Assembly (NCBI GenBank): GCA_030603605.1
Contig: JAUVXN010000055.1
Location: forward strand, 1 to 7,777
Source of the DNA: Dehalococcoidales bacterium
Lineage (GTDB): Bacteria; Chloroflexota; Dehalococcoidia; Dehalococcoidales; RBG-16-60-22
Length of the DNA stretch: 7,777 bases
Reading direction: 5' to 3'
The notes below the pieces were generated by a model. That model was not told the DNA's origin and did no database searches. It was given only the letters and a program-made list of their open reading frames with translations. How positions within the stretch are numbered: the first letter of the stretch is position 1; each line of letters opens with the position of its first letter. The position numbers were made by a program, and so were the translations under genes. Below, in pieces: positions 1 through 5,783 of the stretch.

Positions 1-130
1 AGGGGAAATCGAGGCGGGTTAATGCCATTACCCAGGTTTTAGTCCCCTCCCGTGTGGCTCCTCGACTGTAATCGGGCAAGTGGCATCCCGCCGCCAAAAT
101 ACTGTAGTGGCGGGGTTTATGCCCGCCTTA
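1..130 (+). repeat. Structured leader-plus-tail element, copy 1 (no gene inside)
   Basis: The segment 67-101 is identical over 35 nt to 6348-6382, and CTCCCGTGTG at 47-56 recurs at 6328-6337. AGGGGAAA at 1-8 recurs at 6272-6279. After only 3 nt, a second part (104-130, GTAGTGGCGGGG then TTTATGCCCGCCTTA) matches the hairpin that ends the genes at 5610 and 6742. Possible pairings are AGGGG (1-5) with CCCCT (44-48), CCCG (49-52) with CGGG (73-76), CGGG with CCCG (87-90), and GGCGGG (109-114) with CCCGCC (122-127). It therefore looks like the leader and tail found around the gene at 6395-6742, with the gene missing. The function is unknown. It could be a cis-regulatory RNA, a small RNA or a cassette scar. 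Confidence 0.6.
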
Positions 131-180
131 TAAGAAAGCCCAGGAGAACATTAAAGACTATCAAACATCACTCACGGCTA

Positions 181-209
181 TTGACAAAACAGAAAGGCAT
201 CGGTACAAT
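181..209 (+). promoter_or_regulatory. Sigma-70-type promoter upstream of the surface-protein gene
   Basis: TTGACA (181-186, a perfect -35) and TACAAT (204-209, one mismatch to TATAAT) are separated by exactly 17 nt. Transcription would start near 215-217, giving a 5' untranslated region of about 255 nt before the ATG at 472. The surroundings are A/T-rich, as expected for a promoter. This is a sequence match only. Confidence 0.7.
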
Positions 210-215
210 ATCCTT

Positions 216-471
216 ATATGGACAGGATTCTACTAATTCATTAGTATAAATGGAAATTTACCCAACAATGATATTAACAAAGGAGGTGCTTATGGAGCAG
301 TCCCGAAGGGAATACCGGAGGGGAATAAAGCCCTGACCCTGGGCATAACGGGGTAGTCTGAAAAGCTACAGGCTTGAAAATTTAGCTTTAGTTGGAAAAC
401 AAAATCTGAAGAACCTGAATCTGAAAAGGTTCGGAGGAATTAAAAATCTTTATAAGGAGAATTGAAATTAA
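216..471 (+). other. Long structured 5' leader of the surface-protein gene
   Basis: This stretch is the inferred untranslated leader. It contains several short inverted repeats: TCCC/GGGA (301-304/308-311), GCCC/GGGC (330-333/341-344), AAAGCTA/TAGCTTT (362-368/383-389) and GAACCT/AGGTTC (411-416/427-432). The motif TCTGAA recurs near 356, 405 and 420. A GGAGG at 433-437 has no start codon after it. The actual ribosome-binding site is AAGGAG at 454-459, 12 nt before ATG 472, which is a long spacing. I do not recognise a known riboswitch class. A regulatory or mRNA-stabilising leader, common for abundant surface proteins, is a plausible inference. Confidence 0.45.
292..336 (+). CDS. Possible 14-aa leader peptide
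   Basis: A very good ribosome-binding site (AAAGGAGG, 279-286) lies 5 nt before ATG 292. The reading frame gives MEQSRREYRRGIKP and stops at TGA 334-336, which sits in the loop of the GCCC/GGGC hairpin at 330-344. The peptide is strongly basic, with four arginines and one lysine. It lies inside the long leader of the 1157-aa surface protein, where a translated short ORF could affect folding of downstream hairpins. It could equally be a chance ORF behind an SD-like sequence. No homologue is recognised. Confidence 0.35.
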   Translation: MEQSRREYRRGIKP

Positions 472-3400
472 ATGAGTAGAAAAAAGTGGTATAGCAGGGT
501 ATTTGCCCTGGCTATTGCCTTAGCACTATCTCTTAGCCTGGTAGGCGGAGCAACGGTAAGCGCCGATCCAGACACGGAGTGGTGGGAGGAATGGCAGCCG
601 GAGGTCAATGGCCCTGACTGGGTTATTGCCCCAAATTCTGCCATCTATGACTTCGCTGCGGATCCCGCTGGCGATATCATCTATGCCGTGGGCATGGGAA
701 TTGAGGACCATCGCCTGTACGGGGACGAAATGTGGGAAGACCCCGTGTCCAGGCTATGGAAAACCGAAGACGGAGCAATCACGTGGAGTGATATCACCGA
801 TGAGCTTCCTGACAGCTTCTTCGATGCGGGCGAGGACTTGTATTACGTGGCGATAGCTCCTGACAATTCCGACATGGTATTCGTGGCTACGGAAACTGAA
901 GTTTATGGCTCGGAAGATGCGGGCGATGACTTTGGCGACAGCGACTTTGGACTTCAGTCAGAAGGGGAATCTATTCTCTGTCTGGCTGTGTCCTGTGAGT
1001 CGGATGACGCTTACACTGTTGCTGTGGGTACCGATGGCGGTGAGGTTTGGCAGCTGGTCACCGGTGGTTTCCTGAGTGGAGCATGGGAGATGATTGGAGG
1101 ATATGATGGCCCGGAGGCCGTCTATCCTGGCTGGGATGACAGTGATGTAGACGGCGAAGGCTCCCTGATGACCACGGAAGCGGTTACTTCCATTGCTTTC
1201 TCCCCCAACTTCGATGTTGATGACACCATACTGGTTATCACCACTGATGGCGTTGCTACTTATCTACAGACAGGCAGGCTGGGAAATGTTGAGCAGTGGA
1301 ATTACATTGCTGGCTCGGCTTTCCCTGCTGCGGTGGAGATTGTGGATGTTCCGCCTCTGTGGATTGGCACTCCGCCCGGATGGCTCCGGGGTATTGTTGT
1401 GGGAGGCGCTACCGGCATAGCAGTGTCTGCTGATTACGATGGTCGTAAAGGCAGCGTGCGCTATACTTGGGTATACGTGGATCACTACGATACTGACCTG
1501 GATGAGAATGTGGGCAGGGTATTCGAGATAGACAACGATGATGTTGACCACGCCTGTGACCTAGATGAATTCTTCCCCATGCTGGCCAGCATTTCCGCCT
1601 ATGGCACGGAGGAAGAAGGCAAGCTGATGGTTGGCCTGCTGGGAGATTACGACACGGGAGAGCCAACAGGTTGCGGTGAGGGTGTTGGGGTTTACTATAC
1701 GTTTATGCCTTTAGAGGCATGTTGCCCTGACTGGGAGTCTACCGACAAAGCACCAACGGGGCAAGAGTGGGCGATAGTGGCTTACGTTTCCGATGGTGAC
1801 AAGGCTTATGCCTCTACCATGGGCGAAGGCATTTCTGATGAAGGCGCCTTCTCCATAAGCGAAATAGAGGAGGCGGGCTTATACTGGAATCAGTATAGCC
1901 TTATTGACACCGATATCGACTACCTGTCCGACGTAGGTTCCGTTGGGGATACCTGGAACGCCGGGCAATACTTCCTGGTCAGCGTAAATCTGCCGAATGA
2001 GGGCTGTTGGGAGCAGGAATGTGCATCTGACAGCGTGTGGTACAGCGAGGACTGGGGCGAGCACTACATCAGAATCTGGTGCGGCGAGCTTACCGATAAC
2101 TCGTGGCTTAACGGCGACGTTACTAGCGAGATAGGCTTCATCCGGACTTCTCCTGATGAGAGTTCCTGGGTTGAAACCCTTTACCTGGTTGATCGTGGCA
2201 CAGAGACGGTATGGTGGAACGACAGCACTGGCTTGACCGACTGGTCGGATCAAAGCACCTGTCCGCTGGATACGATAAGCGACCTGGCTGTTGCCGACTC
2301 CTCCACTATCTACGCTGTGAGTGCGGACGAGGCCGAAGTGGCCAAATCCACAGATAACGGCGAGAGCTGGGACGACCCCGTGGATCTGGACATGATAGGA
2401 GGAGAAATCGGCCATACCATAGCGGTGGAGGGTGACGAGGTTCTTGTCGGCAGCGAGGCTGGCTCGGTTAGCTATTCCGACGATGGCGGAGACAGCTTCG
2501 ACATCCTGGCTTGGGAAGGGGCTGCTGGCTCCGGCAATATTCATGTAGCTTTCGATGCCTACTATGGCCTGAACGACACGGTTTACGCTGCTGCTGATGG
2601 TGGTGGAGGCGTCCGGCGCTGGGTCATTGGCAGTTCTTCTTCCTTTACAAAACTTGACGCCTGGCCAACCCTGACCCAGATGGGTGGTGATGGTGATGAT
2701 GAAGAGGATGTAGCTTACTACGGTATAGTTTCCAAGAGCAGCGGCATGTGCGATGCCGACGATGGCGGCGTACTGTATGCAGCTTATGCCTACAATGACG
2801 GCACGGAGTACTACACTGGCGTGGCTCGCTGCCTTACTCCTGCTGCCGACCTGTGCTGCGGCGAGGCTGACTGGGATTACCTGCATGCCGAGCTGAATAC
2901 TGGAGAACCAGAGTTCTGCGACGTGTACCCACAGCAGTTCACCACTGAGCCCAGCTCACTGAAGGTCAGCGGAACCCCTGGCTACATCTACCTGAACGCC
3001 ATCGACAATCTGGCAGTCTATGCTGACGAGTTAGTCGACTGTTATGGCTGTTACTATGCCTATGACTACTGGTGGCCTCTGGGTACTTTGTGGGGATACG
3101 AGGATTGCTTCGCTGAAGGCGGTGTATCCCTCGACGCGCCTAGTTCCGGTTCTCTCATTCCTTCCGACCCCTGCTACTGCTGGAATGAGAAGTTCGTCCT
3201 CAAGTGGGAGCAACCGTGTGACGGCTGTTATTACGACGTCCAGATTGCCCTTGACGAGGACTTCAACGACATATACCTGGAAGAGTTGAACTACGATCCG
3301 CCCAGTGCCAGAAACCCCAGTTTGGTAATTCTTGATGGGGATCTGGATTGCAGTACCACCTATTACTGGAGGGTGAGAGCTGTTGAAGCAGACACCGGTG

Positions 3401-3945
3401 AGGTGGTTCGCAGTTGGTGGTCTGTGGCCTGGGACTTCGCTGTTGGAGCTGGTCCTCTGGGTGCTATTGAACTCACCTCTCCCGATAATGGCGTTACCAA
3501 TGTGCCTGTGGCGGGTGTAGTCTTCATCTGGACAAGCGTGGCTGGAGCTGAAACCTATGACTTCAGCCTGATGGATGCCGGTGGCACAGAGGTTGATTCC
3601 CAGACAGGTTTGACTGGCACTTCTTATGCCTATGCGGGAACGCTGGGTTTAGATACGGCATACACGTGGCAGGTTACGGCAATGAAGGGTACTGGTATGA
3701 GCATGAGCGATACGGTGAGCGTAAGCCAGATATACACCTTCAGAACTGTTTCCGCGGCGGTGTTTACCTGCGCGCAATGTGGCCTCCCTTTCGCTACCGA
3801 GGCAGCTCTCGGAGTTCACATTGCAGACGCGCACCCGGTTCCGGCGGAACCAACTACTCCTAGCTGGGTATGGGTGATTATTGGCATTGGTGCTGTTCTG
3901 GTGATTGCGGTTATTGTCCTGATCTTCAGAACACGCAGCGTGTGA
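472..3945 (+). CDS. Large secreted, membrane-anchored surface protein with Asp-box repeats, Fn3-like domains and a C2H2 finger
   Basis: 1157 aa. Residues 1-31 form a Sec signal peptide: basic start, hydrophobic core, and a likely cleavage after VSA before the acidic DPDTEWW. About 890 following residues are acidic and rich in W, Y, D and C. They contain Asp-box-like motifs (S/T-x-D-x-G-x-x-W/F) near residues 98-105, 147-154, 626-633 and 669-675, typical of BNR/Vps10/Ycf48-like beta-propellers. Two Fn3-like domains follow (about 889-991 with TTYYWRVRA, and 996-1093 with TAYTWQVTA). A C2H2-type finger (C1100, C1103, H1116, H1121) precedes a P/T linker, a membrane segment (about 1131-1152) and a short basic tail. 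This suggests an exported envelope or S-layer-like protein anchored at its C-terminus. The ligand is unknown. The gene ends with tandem stops TGA TAG. The many cysteines suggest disulfides or metal binding. ATG 472 is chosen because the signal peptide starts there. Confidence 0.85.
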   Translation: MSRKKWYSRVFALAIALALSLSLVGGATVSADPDTEWWEEWQPEVNGPDWVIAPNSAIYDFAADPAGDIIYAVGMGIEDHRLYGDEMWEDPVSRLWKTEDGAITWSDITDELPDSFFDAGEDLYYVAIAPDNSDMVFVATETEVYGSEDAGDDFGDSDFGLQSEGESILCLAVSCESDDAYTVAVGTDGGEVWQLVTGGFLSGAWEMIGGYDGPEAVYPGWDDSDVDGEGSLMTTEAVTSIAFSPNFDVDDTILVITTDGVATYLQTGRLGNVEQWNYIAGSAFPAAVEIVDVPPLWIGTPPGWLRGIVVGGATGIAVSADYDGRKGSVRYTWVYVDHYDTDLDENVGRVFEIDNDDVDHACDLDEFFPMLASISAYGTEEEGKLMVGLLGDYDTGEPTGCGEGVGVYYTFMPLEACCPDWESTDKAPTGQEWAIVAYVSDGDKAYASTMGEGISDEGAFSISEIEEAGLYWNQYSLIDTDIDYLSDVGSVGDTWNAGQYFLVSVNLPNEGCWEQECASDSVWYSEDWGEHYIRIWCGELTDNSWLNGDVTSEIGFIRTSPDESSWVETLYLVDRGTETVWWNDSTGLTDWSDQSTCPLDTISDLAVADSSTIYAVSADEAEVAKSTDNGESWDDPVDLDMIGGEIGHTIAVEGDEVLVGSEAGSVSYSDDGGDSFDILAWEGAAGSGNIHVAFDAYYGLNDTVYAAADGGGGVRRWVIGSSSSFTKLDAWPTLTQMGGDGDDEEDVAYYGIVSKSSGMCDADDGGVLYAAYAYNDGTEYYTGVARCLTPAADLCCGEADWDYLHAELNTGEPEFCDVYPQQFTTEPSSLKVSGTPGYIYLNAIDNLAVYADELVDCYGCYYAYDYWWPLGTLWGYEDCFAEGGVSLDAPSSGSLIPSDPCYCWNEKFVLKWEQPCDGCYYDVQIALDEDFNDIYLEELNYDPPSARNPSLVILDGDLDCSTTYYWRVRAVEADTGEVVRSWWSVAWDFAVGAGPLGAIELTSPDNGVTNVPVAGVVFIWTSVAGAETYDFSLMDAGGTEVDSQTGLTGTSYAYAGTLGLDTAYTWQVTAMKGTGMSMSDTVSVSQIYTFRTVSAAVFTCAQCGLPFATEAALGVHIADAHPVPAEPTTPSWVWVIIGIGAVLVIAVIVLIFRTRSV

Positions 3946-3973
3946 TAGGTATATCGCGGGTGCCGTGATGAAT

Positions 3974-4004
3974 GGAGAGGGCGGCTGATAAAACCGCCCT
4001 CTCC
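3974..4004 (+). terminator. Perfect 11-bp hairpin, likely terminator or array boundary
   Basis: GGAGAGGGCGG (3974-3984) and CCGCCCTCTCC (3994-4004) are perfect reverse complements around a 9-nt loop, CTGATAAAA. The stem is GC-rich and lies 28 nt after the stop of the surface-protein gene. No T-run follows, so it is not a textbook intrinsic terminator. It could instead be a processing or stabilising structure, or the leader of the repeat array that starts 6 nt later. Confidence 0.6.
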
Positions 4005-4009
4005 TCATG

Positions 4010-4450
4010 TTGTGAGCCAGGGAAGAGAGGAAACCCATCCTTGTTGAGCGAGCCAGAGGTGATGAGAAACCCATCATGCGCGAGCGAGCCAATGGAAAGG
4101 GGAAAACCACATTTGTTGAGCGAGCCAGAGGAAGAGAGAAACCCAACCTCCGCGAGCGAGCCAATTGTCTTGAGAAAACCATTAACTGGGAGCGAGCCAA
4201 TGGTGAAGAGAAACCCAGCATTAACGAGCGAGCCAGGGAAGAGAGGAAACCCATCCTTGTTGAGCGAGCCAGAAGGAAGAGAGAAACCCACCATACGAGA
4301 GCGAGCCATACAATGCTACAAAACCAATTTCGTTGAGCGAGCCAGAATAGTTGGGAAAACCATTTGATATGAGCGAGCCATTGGAAGAGAGAAAACCAGA
4401 ATAGTAGAGCGAGCCAATGAGTAAGAGAAACCCAATTTTGCTGAGCGACC
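4010..4450 (+). repeat. TIGR-like tandem array: twelve 36-bp units with two variable segments each
   Basis: Units start at 4010, 4046, 4082, 4118, 4154, 4190, 4226, 4262, 4299, 4335, 4371 and 4407, with a degenerate thirteenth at 4443. All are 36 bp except unit 8 (37 bp). Each reads GAGCGAGCCA, about 8 variable nt, GAGAAACCCA or GGGAAAACCA-like, then about 8 variable nt. The first block is identical in units 2-12, including codon third positions, and is partial in unit 1. Variable segments differ between units, except that units 1 and 7 match. The layout fits published TIGR arrays (36-nt guide RNAs with two short spacers), and an IS110/Nop-like gene begins inside the last unit. CRISPR is excluded by the very short repeats and spacers. 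Strand is given as + because the partner gene is on +; transcription is not proven. I see no clear promoter between 3946 and 4010. Confidence 0.85.
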
Positions 4451-5610
4451 CTTTATCCACACTGCCAGCCCTCGTAGATGCTGCTCTAGTTATTGAAAAA
4501 CTAAGAGTGGCCACTCAGGTGAGGCGAACCCACCTAGCCCGTCAGGGGAAAAAGGACACTGAGACAGACAAGCTTCTTGGCAGGCTCGTATCCCTTGAGG
4601 AATATGCTGAGGCTAGAGTTACCGAACTTATCGAAGCTCATCCCGCATATTATTGGTTTACTAGAGTAAAAGGTGTGGGAAACGAAAATATTGCTAAAGT
4701 TGTGGGCCTGATTGATATAGAAAAGGCCCATACTGTGTCTGGCCTGTGGAAGTTTGCCGGCTGGGATGTCCAGAATGGCGCAGCACCAAAGCGCAAAAAG
4801 GGCAAGAAGCTATCTTATAACTCACAGCTCAGAGTCATGACCTGGCGGCTTGGAGTAAGTTTGCTCCGGGCAAAGGGTTTATTCTATCACTACTACCTGA
4901 AGGAAAAGGATAAGTATCATCACAAATATATAAACAAAGGTTTCAAGATTATAGCCACACCAACTGGAAGATTTTGCCCTCAATGTGAGAGGGAGGTTAA
5001 AGCAAAAGCAGCCAAGTACTGCCCTGACTGCGGCGCTCCTTTAAGGCAAAAACAGGAGCCAGAAGGAGTCATATTCGAAGGACATTTACACAAGATGGCT
5101 TTGCGCAAGATGATTAAACTCTTTCTATCCCTCTTGTGGGTTGTATGGAGGGAAGCCCAGGGTTTATCAACAAGAGTTCCCTATCCGGCACAGTATCTGG
5201 GCCATGACCATATGATTGAACCTGAAGAGATGTGTGATGAGCTGGAGCCTCCTATCGCCTATACCCCAGAAGCCTATCCCCCAGGGCCCTCTAGACGCAC
5301 CCAACTAGTTCGGTTAAGGAAGGCCGGGATGAGCTATGCCGAAATCGGCCGTAGATTGGGCATAAGTCGTGAAAGGGCCAGGCAGATTGCTGCAGCAGAA
5401 AAGCCCGCAGACCCTCAAGCCCCACTGACTCCACGTGAGGGGCAGATTCTAGCTTTTATTGCCCAGGGCTATAAGACTAAAAAAATTGCTGATGCTTTCT
5501 CTACCAGCCCTCATACCGTGAGCACCCAGGTCATTCAGATGAAGAAAAAGCTGGGCCTGAGAAATAGAGATCAGCTCGTTACCATGGCATACAAAAGAAA
5601 TATAAAGTAG
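4417..5610 (+). CDS. Tas-like protein: IS110 Tnp/Nop-type domain without nuclease, plus zinc ribbon and two HTH domains
   Basis: 397 aa. Residues 16-72 form a long helical, coiled-coil-like segment. FTRVKGVGNENIAKVVGLI (81-99) is a helix-hairpin-helix like the ipGiG motif opening the IS116/IS110/IS902 C-terminal (Tnp) domain. The domain continues with LWKFAGW, a basic loop (KRKKGKK) and YNSQLRVMTWRLGVSLL (to about 162), then resumes at EGHLHKMALRKMIKLFLSLLWVVW (221-244). Between them sits a CxxC/CxxC zinc ribbon (C187, C190, C202, C205). The C-terminus has a sigma-region-4-like HTH (300-325) and a LuxR/GerE HTH (337-393). The DEDD/RuvC half of IS110 transposases is absent, so cleavage or transposition is not expected. 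The Tnp domain is structurally related to the Nop domain of Tas and box C/D proteins, so RNA-guided DNA binding with the upstream array is inferred. ATG 4417 lies in the last repeat and lacks a clear SD; TTG 4438 is an alternative. Confidence 0.8.
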   Translation: MSKRNPILLSDPLSTLPALVDAALVIEKLRVATQVRRTHLARQGKKDTETDKLLGRLVSLEEYAEARVTELIEAHPAYYWFTRVKGVGNENIAKVVGLIDIEKAHTVSGLWKFAGWDVQNGAAPKRKKGKKLSYNSQLRVMTWRLGVSLLRAKGLFYHYYLKEKDKYHHKYINKGFKIIATPTGRFCPQCEREVKAKAAKYCPDCGAPLRQKQEPEGVIFEGHLHKMALRKMIKLFLSLLWVVWREAQGLSTRVPYPAQYLGHDHMIEPEEMCDELEPPIAYTPEAYPPGPSRRTQLVRLRKAGMSYAEIGRRLGISRERARQIAAAEKPADPQAPLTPREGQILAFIAQGYKTKKIADAFSTSPHTVSTQVIQMKKKLGLRNRDQLVTMAYKRNIK

Positions 5611-5632
5611 TGGCGGGTTCATCCCCGCCTTA
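5607..5632 (+). repeat. Tail hairpin, copy 2, at the stop codon of the Tas-like gene
   Basis: The sequence begins in the last codons (AAG TAG) of the preceding gene. It forms a 6-bp stem, GGCGGG (5612-5617) with CCCGCC (5624-5629), around TTCATC, followed by TTA. Related copies are at 104-130 and 6739-6765. No T-run follows, and a strong ribosome-binding site starts at 5632. It therefore looks like an intercistronic RNA hairpin, for stability or processing, rather than a terminator. Confidence 0.6.
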
Positions 5633-5645
5633 AAGGAGGACACTA

Positions 5646-5783
5646 TTGCTTGGCGTGCATCCCAACACCGTGAGACACTGGAGTAAAAACGGAATACTAA
5701 AATCATACCGTATTGGTCCGCGGGGTGACAGGAGGTTCCGGCGAGAGGACGTCGATGACTTTCTCAAGCCAGGAGAGAGTTAA
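5646..5783 (+). CDS. Small MerR/excisionase-type HTH DNA-binding protein, probably TTG start
   Basis: The frame encodes 45 aa beginning LLGVHPNTVRHWSKNGIL and continuing with YRIGPRGDRRFRREDVDDFL, the classic helix-turn-helix and wing of excisionase/MerR-like proteins. Such proteins bind DNA as architectural or recombination-directionality factors, or as repressors. Family members usually have about ten more N-terminal residues (an EAA-type helix before LLGV), so this copy is short at its start. AAAGGAGG (5632-5639) ends 6 nt before TTG 5646. The same 15-nt module AAAGGAGGACACTAT precedes the ATG of the gene at 6105. Here an extra T turns the expected ATG into ATTG, leaving TTG in frame. The stop is directly followed by the ATG of the next gene, so the two are probably co-translated. 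A truncated remnant is possible. Confidence 0.6.
   Translation: MLGVHPNTVRHWSKNGILKSYRIGPRGDRRFRREDVDDFLKPGES

Noticed and set aside
52..249. 65-aa + strand ORF near the window start
   Set aside because: It runs through the repeated structured element and the promoter, has no ribosome-binding site and no recognisable domain.
1879..2886. 335-aa minus-strand ORF
   Set aside because: It lies wholly inside the surface-protein gene and shows no domain. It is the antisense shadow of a gene with strong third-position bias.
3965..3988. Box C (GTGATGA, 3965-3971) and box D (CTGA, 3985-3988) motifs just before the array
   Set aside because: They are attractive because the partner domain is Nop-like, but TGATGA-type strings also occur several times inside the surface-protein gene, and the CTGA lies in the hairpin loop. 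Chance is enough to explain them.
3649..4309. Overlapping minus-strand repeat ORFs (201 and 127 aa) crossing the array
   Set aside because: They are open for the same periodic reason. Their repeats are the reverse complement of the array, and there is no start signal.
3972..4367. + strand ORF of 131 aa with SEP repeats, as a repeat protein
   Set aside because: It is produced by the 36-bp periodicity. It has no ribosome-binding site, loses the repeat frame at the 37-bp unit, and the underlying conservation is at nucleotide level.
4010..4450. CRISPR array
   Set aside because: The conserved blocks are only about 10 nt and the variable segments about 8 nt, with two per 36-bp unit. No direct repeat of 23 nt or more, no spacers of about 30 nt and no cas genes are visible.
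4417..5610. Complete IS110 insertion sequence
   Set aside because: The N-terminal DEDD/RuvC catalytic half is absent, and the tandem array is not a single bridge-RNA-type noncoding end. I see no paired element boundaries.
4010..5610. Diversity-generating retroelement with variable repeats
   Set aside because: No reverse transcriptase is present, and the variation is not restricted to adenine positions.
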